Source: a virus. Taken from it: a stretch of 64,000 nucleotides of DNA. Below, piece after piece: positions 38,673-46,048 of the stretch (position 1 is its first letter; each line of letters starts with the position of its first letter). The stretch covers positions 27,748-91,747 of the IMG/VR virus record IMGVR_UViG_3300050343_000150; one strand, given 5' to 3'. Below the pieces are notes generated by a model that had not been told where the DNA came from, did no database searches, and saw only the letters and a list, made by a program, of their open reading frames with translations. The translations under genes and the position numbers were made by a program.

Positions 38673-38876
38673 CTAACATCCACCGACGACGGCAGGTATT
38701 AGGTTTACTTCAGTTACCGAATCCCAACTAACTGTTGAAATGTTTTCACGTGTAACTAAGTCTCCATCAACGAAAACCCAATGTGTTGGGTGGTCATTGA
38801 TTTGTTCTATCGCTTGCTCAGAAGTTAATTCCGGCAAGGTTGTGTGTCCTGTTTCATTCATTATTATCATTTTCAT
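38673..38876 (-). CDS. Ubiquitin-like beta-grasp protein ending in Gly-Gly-Cys
   Basis: 67 residues from the ATG at 38,876 (AAAGGAG 9 bases upstream). The order is strand MKMIIMN, hairpin TGHTTLPEL, helix TSEQAIEQINDHP, strand THWVFVDGDLV, and the final strand VTEVNLIPAVVGG followed by one Cys, as in ThiS/MoaD/ubiquitin-like modifiers. A single residue after GG would need trimming, which the JAMM protease of this operon could do. The fold is inferred from pattern and the terminus is seen directly. Confidence 0.6.
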   Translation of the reverse strand: MKMIIMNETGHTTLPELTSEQAIEQINDHPTHWVFVDGDLVTRENISTVSWDSVTEVNLIPAVVGGC

Positions 38877-38898
38877 ATTTTTTTTCTCCTTTGTTTCT

Positions 38899-39126
38899 TT
38901 ACTTTTGTTGTGCTTGAGTAAGTGCTTGTTGTAGTTCTTGGACTCTACCCGTTAAGATATTTATTGTCATCTCGTAGTGATTACACAAGGCAGCATACTC
39001 ATTTGCCTTGTTAACTACGATTTGCAAATTACTTTGGAGTTGAGCCATCACAGCCTCCGTTTCATTCACAACATCTACTTCCTTCACTGGTTCTGCTTCT
39101 TTTTTACTTTCTTTCTTTTTTGTCAT
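38899..39126 (-). CDS. Coiled-coil protein, 75 aa
   Basis: A highly charged start (MTKKKESKKEAEPVKEVDVV), then a long heptad-like helix (EAVMAQLQSNLQIVVNKANE through RVQELQQALTQAQQK). Likely an oligomeric coiled coil. Function unknown. Confidence 0.6.
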   Translation of the reverse strand: MTKKKESKKEAEPVKEVDVVNETEAVMAQLQSNLQIVVNKANEYAALCNHYEMTINILTGRVQELQQALTQAQQK

Positions 39127-40245
39127 TTATTTTTCCTCCTTAAGTTCATCGATTAATTTCGATACTTCTCCTTTAGATAGTGAATCTATATCTCCTTCGT
39201 ACCCCAATGCTCTTAGGTACTTTATCTGAGGTATGGTAGGGTTATCATTATACCGATTAATTATCTTCATTAATGTGCTAATTTGCTTGGGTGAGATATC
39301 CTTTCGTTCAGATACTCTATTTACCATATCAGTTAGGAATTTAGTTTCCCAATCATTAGATGCTAGTTTAGTAGTGAAGTGTGGAATACCGAAATATTCG
39401 CAACTCTCACGGAAATCTCTTTCGGTTTTCTCAGTCCAAACTTTATTCCTCAACTCTAACTGTTGTTCATATTTCATCTTCCTTTGCTGTGCGGCTTCAA
39501 TTGCATCATCTTCTTCTTTGACTTCTTGACGATGTTGAGCAATGAGAGCGTGGAATATAGATAAGTCTTGCATTAATCTATCGTTAGGATAACCACGACC
39601 ATTCTGTTGATTTCTAGTGTTGTCAGGATGATTCCATCTCCACACAATAGAAGCCATTTCATAATCGGGAGTATATACTTCACCACGACTAACCTTTCTA
39701 ATTTTAGTTTGTTCAGTACGAATACCTAACTTATTATCCCACATATATCTACCAGTTCTTCTGACATTAATACGTAAATCCAATTCTTTAATTTCATTAA
39801 ATGTTGCAATGAAATCTTCTCCATTTGCATTCCACCATGCATCTTTCTTTAACGCACTAACTCTAACATCAATCCATTCTTGAATCATACTTTCTGTAAT
39901 AGCATCTGAATCAATACCAGTCTCTTCTGAAATTGCTCTAAGAATCATGTAAGAATTAATGTGGTCTGAACCAACACATTCTCTAACACCAGTTTCTGTG
40001 TTTTCTATTTCGAAATGATACACAATTCTATGTCCACATAAACATGTTCTAGGATGTTTGGCTGCCCAATTCGGTCTTGGAGTTCCAATACCTTGCCACC
40101 ATACTTCACCAGTTGCACGCCATTCATGTTTAGCATCATCGTAGTTATCTGAAAGAGATAATTCTGTCATATTCCTTTTCAGGAGTTTATCCCATCTACC
40201 ATTACCAAGTTCTCTTTTACCTAGTTTGTAGTCTTCTATCTCCAT
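39127..40245 (-). CDS. Unknown zinc-site protein, 372 aa
   Basis: CLCGHRIVYHFEIEN and RECVGSDHI form a C-x-C-x-x-H...C...H zinc pattern near residues 68-95. The middle is a long charged helix (EEDDAIEAAQQRKMKYEQQ). The end has a small repeated helical motif (ISPKQISTLMKIINRY and TIPQIKYLRALGYEGD). This architecture recurs in uncharacterised marine virus proteins. Perhaps DNA-binding. Confidence 0.55.
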   Translation of the reverse strand: MEIEDYKLGKRELGNGRWDKLLKRNMTELSLSDNYDDAKHEWRATGEVWWQGIGTPRPNWAAKHPRTCLCGHRIVYHFEIENTETGVRECVGSDHINSYMILRAISEETGIDSDAITESMIQEWIDVRVSALKKDAWWNANGEDFIATFNEIKELDLRINVRRTGRYMWDNKLGIRTEQTKIRKVSRGEVYTPDYEMASIVWRWNHPDNTRNQQNGRGYPNDRLMQDLSIFHALIAQHRQEVKEEDDAIEAAQQRKMKYEQQLELRNKVWTEKTERDFRESCEYFGIPHFTTKLASNDWETKFLTDMVNRVSERKDISPKQISTLMKIINRYNDNPTIPQIKYLRALGYEGDIDSLSKGEVSKLIDELKEEK

Positions 40246-40488
40246 TCACTCATCACCAATTCTCTCACACGCTCTCTGTTCTTTTAGATGACCAGTTAGT
40301 AACTCGTCTATCTTACCAAACAATGCTTCAGCACATCCACCAATTGTTTTTCTATGTAATGCAAGCCAAATTTTGTGCTGTGCATTTAACACAACTTTCG
40401 GCCTATCATCATCATTCATTGTTATCATAATAGGTGGTAGTTCTATATCGTCTACCAACCTAAATTCTATATTTATTTCTTCTATCAT
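40246..40488 (-). CDS. Unknown 80-aa protein
   Basis: The ATG at 40,488 gives an ATGA junction with the upstream gene; starts MIEEINIEFRLVDDIELPPI. Beta hairpin, then a helical half (HKIWLALHRKTIGGCAEAL). No family recognised. Confidence 0.5.
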   Translation of the reverse strand: MIEEINIEFRLVDDIELPPIMITMNDDDRPKVVLNAQHKIWLALHRKTIGGCAEALFGKIDELLTGHLKEQRACERIGDE

Positions 40489-40814
40489 TTTACATTCCAC
40501 CATTCATTTTCATTTTCATTTTTATATGCTCCTTCGAATTCATCTTTGGGAGTTATTAATTTCACTACTGATTTTATACTGGTAGTGACAGTACTTAAAC
40601 AACGTAAAATTAATTTTTTAACTCTATCAATTCTTTCACGCTTTCTAATTTCTAACCACAATTCTTCTTGCTCTCTAATAGCAGAAGTATTGATTGTACA
40701 CAAGTCTTCTAACATTTCGTCGTAGTCATTACTTAACATTGATATATCTAAATAATAATCATTTCTTAAGAAACTTAAGTCATTGTAGTTCATCTTCATC
40801 TTCTTGATATTCAT
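40485..40814 (-). CDS. Unknown 109-aa protein
   Basis: The ATG at 40,814 is preferred because AAAGGTGA precedes it. Helical with acidic first half (MLSNDYDEMLEDLCTIN) and basic middle (EIRKRERIDRVKKLILRCL), ending NENENEWWNVK. No family recognised. Confidence 0.5.
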   Translation of the reverse strand: MNIKKMKMNYNDLSFLRNDYYLDISMLSNDYDEMLEDLCTINTSAIREQEELWLEIRKRERIDRVKKLILRCLSTVTTSIKSVVKLITPKDEFEGAYKNENENEWWNVK

Positions 40815-41064
40815 ATTGTTCACCTTTATTTTTATGTTTAAATCTTCTAATCATGTCATTCAGATTATTCTTAGTTGTTGCAGTCATAAACTTTTGACCA
40901 CCCCTCAAAAATATAAGAATACTAAAAAACTTCTCAATATGAGCATGTTCTTTATTTCTGAATTTTCTCATTAATGGGTCATCCTCATCTAACGGTCGCC
41001 AAGTAAAGGCTTGCATTTCTTCAATCGAAACGATGCCGTTAGTGAATCTGATATACCCTTTCAT
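40780..41064 (-). CDS. Unknown 94-aa protein
   Basis: Starts MKGYIRFTNGIVSIEEMQAF; beta strand, then helix. Central hydrophobic segment FFSILIFLRGG and an acidic tail (QYEYQEDEDELQ). Overlaps both neighbours. No family recognised. Confidence 0.5.
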   Translation of the reverse strand: MKGYIRFTNGIVSIEEMQAFTWRPLDEDDPLMRKFRNKEHAHIEKFFSILIFLRGGQKFMTATTKNNLNDMIRRFKHKNKGEQYEYQEDEDELQ

Positions 41065-41207
41065 TCTTCTTCAATCCCATGTAGTTCTAGCCACTCTGAA
41101 TATGTCGGTTCGCACCTACACAAACATGGGACTGGTTCTGCCTCACCGAGTAAGGTTATTGAAACTGCTGTTCCAGTGTCGCTACATGTTTTACATTTTA
41201 TTGTCAT
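41061..41207 (-). CDS. Zinc-ribbon microprotein, 48 aa
   Basis: MTIKCKTCSDTGTAVSITLL then PCLCRCEPTYSEW: CxxC and CxCxC clusters, one zinc ribbon. Start preceded by AGGTGA and stop overlapping the next start (ATGA). Unknown function. Confidence 0.6.
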   Translation of the reverse strand: MTIKCKTCSDTGTAVSITLLGEAEPVPCLCRCEPTYSEWLELHGIEEE

Positions 41208-41662
41208 TTTAATTCACCTATTGTTATTTAATCGCAGAGAAAGGTAGAGCCACCACAACTCTTGTTCTAGAAATGGAACTTCAAAATAAATGCTACCTTT
41301 TTTAATCGAACAAAAACTCTGCTCGTTGTCCGTAGTGTGAATACGGATTTGAGTATAATATATCGGGAAAACACTAGGGGGAGACGAAGCCCACTTATGC
41401 TAATGATTATGTGTTTTATTACCGCATTAAAACCGATTTGATTTGTGTGTTTGGGAAAGGAAAGGTACTATGCCCATCTCTCGGAGTAGGGGATTGTATG
41501 TCGGGAAGACACACACGATGTTTCTTACAACCCATGTTATCCTGCTCTATTTTTTATATCGAAAAGCCACCCATACATCCCGTGCATGAGTGAACATGTT
41601 TCCAACCTAACAGTTGCTCCTTAAAAGGTACAACAGGTTTGCCTTCAGTCTGCTCCTATATC
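41208..41662. other. 455-base intergenic stretch without a supported gene
   Basis: No ORF with a convincing start was found, only short open stretches on the minus strand. Local helices exist: AAAGGTAG (41,240-41,247) pairs with CTACCTTT (41,293-41,300), followed by a T-run and enclosing a GTTC/GAAC hairpin; TCCGTA (41,329) pairs with TACGGA (41,342). It may be untranslated RNA or a damaged gene. No tRNA was recognisable. Confidence 0.4.
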
Positions 41663-41782
41663 TTATTTCCTTATTATTGGTAAACCCAAAATTCCAACTA
41701 CTTTATCACCCCTAAATTCAAGGCCGCTAAACCCCTCTTCTATTTGTGATATCCCTAAGTAATATGTTGAATGTGAACTCAT
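41663..41782 (-). CDS. 39-aa microprotein coupled to the nucleotide-modification gene
   Basis: Starts MSSHSTYYLGISQIEEGFSG and ends GILGLPIIRK. The ATG overlaps the upstream stop (ATGA). Beta-rich composition; no family recognised. Confidence 0.4.
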   Translation of the reverse strand: MSSHSTYYLGISQIEEGFSGLEFRGDKVVGILGLPIIRK

Positions 41783-42105
41783 CTTCTTGAGACGAGTAGT
41801 AAAGTCAGATAACCTATCAAATCCATTATGATATCGTCATCTGATTCTAGTGAGTCATTACCTTGAACAAGTCTACTTAACTTGTCATCGATTCTGACTT
41901 TGATTTGTTCTTCTTTGTCTGCATGAGAAAAGAACCTACTAGGATTCAACACTGAATCCCCATACTGGTTATTCTTCTGAAGAAGCATCTTCTTCATCTC
42001 ATCACAGACATCGGCTATTGCCTTCTGTGAATCTGATAGTTTGGTTTTCTTATCTTTGTTAGGCTCATATTTTTCTCTACTGTTAATCCATTTTTCTTCT
42101 GTCAT
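41779..42105 (-). CDS. Nucleotide-modification-associated domain protein (DUF1599/MazG-like)
   Basis: 108 residues. LLQKNNQYGDSVLNPSRFF, then IDDKLSRLVQG, then DDIIMDLIGYLTLLLVSRR matches the DUF1599/Nmad1 family (KN.DYG.S...P, R..DKl.RL, D...DL.GY). This family is found in phages that modify nucleotides and resembles all-alpha NTP pyrophosphatases. It is the first gene of the long leftward operon, so probably the earliest expressed. Confidence 0.65.
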   Translation of the reverse strand: MTEEKWINSREKYEPNKDKKTKLSDSQKAIADVCDEMKKMLLQKNNQYGDSVLNPSRFFSHADKEEQIKVRIDDKLSRLVQGNDSLESDDDIIMDLIGYLTLLLVSRR

Positions 42106-42715
42106 GTTCTCACATCCTTTGGAGGTTTTCTCATTTAATTAATGTTTTCTCACTCAATGGGAAAATTGAACCTTTTCGCAGTAAAGCGTTTTTGTTCGGG
42201 TTTTCTCATTTTCTCATTTTCTCACACCATTCTAGGCAAGAGAGAGAGAGAGAGTATGTAATACATAATAATTTTATTATGTTATGATAATATTGATAAA
42301 ATGATAATATTAATTAAAAACTTTAATTCTAGTCAATTTAGGCATATTTTAATTTTCCCACTAATGGGAATATTGAGAAAATACCCAATTGACTCGAATA
42401 AGTTAGAAATGTCTTATGAAATGGTATAAGAAATACTACATCTCATATACATATTTACATATCATATATACATATCATATAGGGAGGGGTTTTGACACCC
42501 TTGAAAAGTGATGTTAATTTAGGTAAAAAGATATTGGGACAAATATACGAATATCTTTATGTGATATTATGGAATCTATCGCGTAAATGGATAAGTTGTG
42601 ATGAACTTTTGGTATAGATTCTAGGTAACAATAAACTGGCTGAGTGCTATATATAGGCTCTGACCACACCTACATGAGCAACTTTCCATACTGTCAAAGT
42701 TAATCTTCATTTTTA
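42106..42715. other. AT-rich divergent intergenic region, candidate replication origin
   Basis: About 600 bases with no gene between the leftward replication operon and the rightward small-gene region. It holds TTTTCTCA repeats at 42,126, 42,145 and three head-to-tail copies at 42,201-42,224, an (AG)7 run near 42,240, a long A+T tract (42,250-42,350), and inverted repeats TCAAT...ATTGA (42,154) and TTCCCA-ctaa-TGGGAA (42,355-42,370). Iteron-like repeats beside an unwinding-prone tract suggest an origin; promoters for the leftward operon must also lie here. Confidence 0.45.
42201..42224. repeat. Three tandem TTTTCTCA direct repeats
   Basis: Perfect 8-bp unit repeated three times without spacer. 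Two more exact copies lie at 42,126-42,133 and 42,145-42,152 and a variant (TGTTCTCA) abuts the start of the leftward operon. Candidate iterons or operator sites. Confidence 0.65.
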
Positions 42716-42755
42716 CTACCATATGGTAGGCCACTTTTGTAAGACTACCTTATAC
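42695..42755 (+). promoter_or_regulatory. CCATATGG-dyad promoter 1
   Basis: CTACCATATGGTAG palindrome (42,716-42,729), a partial left flank CAAAGT (42,695), right element ACTTTTGT, second inverted repeat GGTAG...CTACC (to 42,749), then TATA (CCTTATACC). The ATG at 42,778 lies about 25 bases after the TATA, so the transcript should be leaderless. Confidence 0.7.
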
Positions 42756-42777
42756 CGGACTATACCTAGATAATAAT

Positions 42778-43158
42778 ATGCCACTAATAGTAGGAATAGA
42801 GAATGGAATAGAGAGAGGATTTACTGAAAGAGAACTATCGTTGACCAACGGGTTTGGTTTCGGTATGTTAGCAACGAATGCAGGAGTAGGATTCAGTGTT
42901 TGGGAGAAAATCACGGTTGAGGAGTTCAGACGCAGGATGCTACTATGTAACTTTGCGAACAGCATATACAACATGGAGGACTTCTACGAGATAATGACAA
43001 TCGAGTTCTGTCAGAGATTGAAGGATGCTGATTGGTATTGTAATACTAGCACATACGACAAGCGAAAGTTTAACAGTGAATATAAGAACTGGTTAGTCAG
43101 ACTGAACGAGATGAACTTCCGTGATTTTGAGAGAAAGATGCAACAGGAGGAAGAGTGA
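42778..43158 (+). CDS. Unknown 126-aa protein, first of the promoter-rich region
   Basis: Starts MPLIVGIENGIERGFTEREL; hydrophobic Gly-rich N-terminus (NGFGFGMLATNAGVGFSVWE) followed by a helical half (VEEFRRRMLLCNFANSIYN) and an acidic end (KMQQEEE). Likely early gene under promoter 1. No family recognised. Confidence 0.6.
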   Translation: MPLIVGIENGIERGFTERELSLTNGFGFGMLATNAGVGFSVWEKITVEEFRRRMLLCNFANSIYNMEDFYEIMTIEFCQRLKDADWYCNTSTYDKRKFNSEYKNWLVRLNEMNFRDFERKMQQEEE

Positions 43159-43314
43159 ATGGGAGATTATGGAATATTTTGTGAATGTTGTAACGTATAT
43201 TATGAGTTCGAGGTTGAAGGATACCTAGGAAATATCTCAGATTATTATTGTGAATCATGTGGATATGATATGGAGAATTGTGAAGGAGGTTGCGAACGTG
43301 TTCCTTCGGTTTAG
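43159..43314 (+). CDS. Zinc-ribbon microprotein, 51 aa
   Basis: MGDYGIFCECCNVYYEFEV...YYCESCGYDMENCEGGC: CxCC and CxxC pairs plus extra cysteines. It starts directly after the upstream stop. Probably a small zinc-binding protein; function unknown. Confidence 0.55.
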   Translation: MGDYGIFCECCNVYYEFEVEGYLGNISDYYCESCGYDMENCEGGCERVPSV

Positions 43315-43352
43315 AGTTGAGACTAATGAATACACATGGGAGTTGTGGGATT

Positions 43353-43475
43353 ATGTTTATTGATATAATTAGATGTAATGGCTGTGGTAGAAATACTATC
43401 AGACCTGAAGATGAAGAATATTTCTCAGAATGGGATGATTGCCTGTGCTATTTGGAAATGGAGGAATTAAGATGA
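43353..43475 (+). CDS. Zinc-binding microprotein, about 40 aa
   Basis: MFIDIIRCNGCGRNTIRPED...WDDCLCYLEMEELR: CxxC and CxC. GGGAG lies 10 bases upstream; an alternative ATG at 43,326 would add 9 residues. ATGA overlap with the next gene. Confidence 0.45.
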   Translation: MFIDIIRCNGCGRNTIRPEDEEYFSEWDDCLCYLEMEELR

Positions 43476-43738
43476 GTAATTACCCCGACGGAATGACTGC
43501 TGATGACCATGCTTACCTAGATGGGTATAGTGGTTGTTTACATGAAGATGTTCATGTTGAGGATGCAAGAGTTCGTATTCGTGTTCCCAAGAATATGAAA
43601 GAAGGTGACTGGATAGAGGAACATAGTTTCGAAGTAGAAGGATTATTTGTGTGTTCAGCCTGTGGCGAATCAAAATGGGTCTCCATAGATATAGATACAT
43701 ATATTTTGGAACTTGATGACAATACTGTTTTCGATTAA
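43472..43738 (+). CDS. Unknown 88-aa protein with zinc-like site
   Basis: The ATG at 43,472 (ATGA junction) gives MSNYPDGMTADDHAYLDGYS. CLHEDVHVED and CSACGESKW provide Cys/His ligands. Acidic overall. Followed by a UUCG hairpin. No family recognised. Confidence 0.55.
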   Translation: MSNYPDGMTADDHAYLDGYSGCLHEDVHVEDARVRIRVPKNMKEGDWIEEHSFEVEGLFVCSACGESKWVSIDIDTYILELDDNTVFD

Positions 43739-43741
43739 TGT

Positions 43742-43760
43742 GCCACCCTTCGGGGTGCGC
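43742..43760 (+). terminator. UUCG-tetraloop hairpin after the 43.5-kb gene
   Basis: CACCC-TTCG-GGGTG stem-loop 3 bases after the stop codon, just before promoter 2. A weaker CCC-TTCG-GGG copy follows the gene ending at 46,710. Likely 3'-end hairpin or transcript stabiliser. Confidence 0.5.
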
Positions 43761-43769
43761 CGTTACACT

Positions 43770-43820
43770 ACAAAGTCTCCCACCATATGGTAAGTAACTT
43801 TGTCAACTTACCTTATATAG
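43770..43820 (+). promoter_or_regulatory. CCATATGG-dyad promoter 2 (most symmetrical copy)
   Basis: ACAAAGT (43,770) and ACTTTGT (43,797) are placed exactly symmetrically around CCATATGG (43,783-43,790). A second overlapping inverted repeat GGTAAGT...ACTTACC runs to 43,812, and TTATATAG follows. It drives the gene at 43,880 with a leader of about 40 bases and an AAGGAG site. Confidence 0.75.
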
Positions 43821-43879
43821 CAGGTGGCTAGACTAATTATGTTGCTTGGAGGCGACAAAATCAATAAGGAGACGATAAG

Positions 43880-44341
43880 ATGGCAGTAGAAAATTGGAAT
43901 ACAGAAATAGAAGCCCCGACAGTAAAATACCTAGAACAAGGAACTCTAAATGAGTTTGCTCAAGACTTGATTCGTGGATGGTTAGATGAAGGAAGAACAA
44001 CCCCTCGCTCTCAGAGAAGAGTTACAGGATTCATTAAAGAGATTATCAATAAGAATGATGATTCACCTTTCAAGGCAACACGAACAGGCTCAAGAACATA
44101 CACTCTACCACAAGAACAGCAGGAAGCAATGAATGCAGTTTGTAGTATGGTAGACGGTCAACTTGTTCTATCAGAAGATGCTCACACATACTTCCGTACA
44201 TACTACGGAAGGACTAACTCTGATGGCACTAAAAAGACATCATGGGAAAACAACGAAGAATTAATTAATACTTTAGTTCTTAGCAAAATGCAGGAATCTT
44301 TCATAAGTGATTATAAGAAATCACTAAAGGAGGATAACTGA
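43880..44341 (+). CDS. Unknown 153-aa protein
   Basis: Starts MAVENWNTEIEAPTVKYLEQ. Helical, charged (GFIKEIINKNDDSPFK, SRTYTLPQEQQEAMNAVC), ending KKSLKEDN. AAGGAG lies 9-10 bases upstream. The leader GCTTGGAGGC (43,844-43,853) is perfectly complementary to GCCTCCAAGC just after the stop (44,350-44,359). No family recognised. Confidence 0.6.
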   Translation: MAVENWNTEIEAPTVKYLEQGTLNEFAQDLIRGWLDEGRTTPRSQRRVTGFIKEIINKNDDSPFKATRTGSRTYTLPQEQQEAMNAVCSMVDGQLVLSEDAHTYFRTYYGRTNSDGTKKTSWENNEELINTLVLSKMQESFISDYKKSLKEDN

Positions 44342-44409
44342 TTTCATTTGCCTCCAAGCACCACCTTAAACGATAAATAACTAATTTTGTTGTTTTTGGA
44401 GGTCCTTGG

Positions 44410-44460
44410 ACAAAGTTAGAACCATATGGTAGTAACTTTTGTCAACTACCTTAATATAGG
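44410..44460 (+). promoter_or_regulatory. CCATATGG-dyad promoter 3 (drives the non-coding RNA candidate)
   Basis: ACAAAGTTA (44,410), CCATATGG (44,422-44,429), TAACTTTTGT, second inverted repeat GGTAGT...ACTACC (to 44,450), then TTAATATAGG. No ORF of note follows for about 400 bases. Confidence 0.7.
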
Positions 44461-44477
44461 AATTGGCTAGGGTATTT

Positions 44478-44865
44478 ATGTTGGTTGACGTGACCAACAC
44501 GCTATGACTGAATAATGCCGTTGTATAGGCATAAGGTAATACTAGTTTGTTCTGTGGTGGAACAGCGAGCCGGTGTGGTAAAGCATTGGCAGTACAATGA
44601 GAGTAACTCCTCACTAGTATGTATAGTCGGGTTAAATGCTCTAAGCAAAATATACACCCTATGATTATTGGAAGACGCTGGAAACAGTGATGAAACCTAG
44701 CATCCAACTCTTAGTAGAAGAGCAACAGAAAACAATTGAAGAACTAAACACTATAATTAGTAAGGACACAGTGTATTCTACGTGAATACGGACTAGATAC
44801 GAAACTTCTCGAACTATCTAGTGGCCGAGAGAGTTCTTATTGTTAGTTTGCTCTTCTACATCTGA
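44478..44865 (+). ncRNA. Structured non-coding RNA candidate
   Basis: Begins about 20-25 bases after the TATA of promoter 3 with hairpin TTGGT...ACCAA (44,481-44,497). Other helices: TGTTC/GAACA (44,548/44,560), ATACTAGT/ACTAGTAT (44,539/44,613), and a long stem of 12 perfect pairs GTAGAAGAGCAA (44,714) with TTGCTCTTCTAC (44,848). That stem is extended by AACAA..AAGAACT with AGTTCTT.TTGTT and encloses hairpins GTATTC/GAATAC (44,773/44,784) and CTAGATA/TATCTAG (44,793/44,815). No coding frame. No known RNA family recognised. Confidence 0.6.
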
Positions 44866-44875
44866 GGTATGTTAT

Positions 44876-44927
44876 ACAAAGTTACAACCATATGGTATTC
44901 AACTTTCGTAAGGATACCTCATATAGG
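44876..44927 (+). promoter_or_regulatory. CCATATGG-dyad promoter 4
   Basis: ACAAAGTT (44,876), CCATATGG (44,888-44,895), AACTTTCGT, second inverted repeat GGTAT...ATACC, then CATATAGG. The ATG at 44,947 is about 25 bases after the TATA: leaderless. Confidence 0.7.
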
Positions 44928-44946
44928 ACTAAGGTAGGTAAATAAT

Positions 44947-45132
44947 ATGGAAGCAGAAACCAAAATAGAAGCAATGCCAGCATATACGATTGAAGTAGGA
45001 CATATGAAGTCCGGTTCTGATATCGTTCTGATATTAAAAAGTCTGAAAGTGAATAAAGATTCACTTCCGGAAGCAATAGCAGAAATTAAAGCCGCACTAG
45101 AAGTGTTCAATGATATGGGGTTGGGACAATGA
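44947..45132 (+). CDS. Unknown 61-aa protein
   Basis: Starts MEAETKIEAMPAYTIEVGHM; a beta hairpin plus one helix (SLPEAIAEIKAALEVFNDMG). Probably leaderless from promoter 4 and coupled to the next gene (ATGA). No family recognised. Confidence 0.6.
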   Translation: MEAETKIEAMPAYTIEVGHMKSGSDIVLILKSLKVNKDSLPEAIAEIKAALEVFNDMGLGQ

Positions 45133-45869
45133 GTGTAGCATATATTAGAACTTATGAGTTAGAATATGATGTAGTGCCATCTGACCAACAATTGAAAGCA
45201 ATTAACACTCTTTTAATGCAAGAAAATCTTCCTGCTATTGATAGATGGGACACTGAAGTATTAGAAGATAAATATGGTTTAGTAGATAAAGTAACTAAGA
45301 CTGAAACTTATGCTGTTGGTTGGGAAATTGATGGGGAACAAGTCGATAAAGTATTATTCTTTGAATATCAATCTAGAGCAGACTCAGTAGTAGAAGATTT
45401 ATCAGCAGTAGGAATAGATGCGACAATTACACACAGTAAATCAGAAGAAAGTAAAACTGTTGAACAGACACTGAGAGGAGAAAAGTTGATTTTACTTAGA
45501 AAGTTAGGAAACTACCGATTAAATGGCTATGGTGATAAACCATTAGTATATGATAATGAAGTTGAACTATCAGCGTCATTAATTACATCATATAGAAATA
45601 CTAAATTGAGATTTACTTCTCAATGGATGACTGACAAGGTTGCACGCAAGACACAAATAGAATCTATGGTAGTTGATACACCATTGAATGATATGGCTGA
45701 AATACAACATATAGTTGAAACTATATTACATACTGTTACAGAATATGATGTTTCAGAAGCAGAAATAAACTGTCATTTCGATGCTAAAACAGAGAGTCGT
45801 TCTGAATGTACTCCTGATATCATCAACAGAGTTAAAGAAGCAAAGAAATTGTTAGAGGTGGAACAATGA
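45129..45869 (+). CDS. Unknown 246-aa protein
   Basis: Starts MSVAYIRTYELEYDVVPSDQ. Alpha/beta with two similar-looking halves; KVLFFEYQSRADSVVEDLSA and TLRGEKLILLRKLGNYRLNG are the most ordered parts. No catalytic motif seen. Coupled with both neighbours, so the three genes form one unit. Confidence 0.6.
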   Translation: MSVAYIRTYELEYDVVPSDQQLKAINTLLMQENLPAIDRWDTEVLEDKYGLVDKVTKTETYAVGWEIDGEQVDKVLFFEYQSRADSVVEDLSAVGIDATITHSKSEESKTVEQTLRGEKLILLRKLGNYRLNGYGDKPLVYDNEVELSASLITSYRNTKLRFTSQWMTDKVARKTQIESMVVDTPLNDMAEIQHIVETILHTVTEYDVSEAEINCHFDAKTESRSECTPDIINRVKEAKKLLEVEQ

Positions 45870-46048
45870 AAACACCTTATACTATCACAAAAGAGTTGTG
45901 GGATGATTATTATACAATGCAGCAGAGTGGTCAAATGAATATGTTTGGCTACCCTACTGTTGTGTATTTTATATCGCATAACGCCTACCCTAAAGCCCTC
46001 AAACATTTTAATGAAGAAGGTAATACTTCTGATTTAGTGATTGAGTGA
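45866..46048 (+). CDS. Unknown 60-aa protein
   Basis: Starts MKTPYTITKELWDDYYTMQQ; aromatic-rich (NMFGYPTVVYFISHNAYPKA). ATGA overlap with the 246-aa gene. Last gene of the promoter-4 unit. No family recognised. Confidence 0.5.
   Translation: MKTPYTITKELWDDYYTMQQSGQMNMFGYPTVVYFISHNAYPKALKHFNEEGNTSDLVIE

Noticed and set aside
41240-41300. Small clover-like fold closed by an 8-bp helix, suggesting a tRNA-like element.
   Set aside because: Loop sequences do not match tRNA signatures; kept only as part of the unexplained intergenic stretch.
44540-44640. D-arm-like sequence GCCGGTGTGGTAAAGC, suggesting a tRNA.
   Set aside because: No acceptor stem, anticodon arm or T-loop in the right places; the region folds better as part of a larger RNA.
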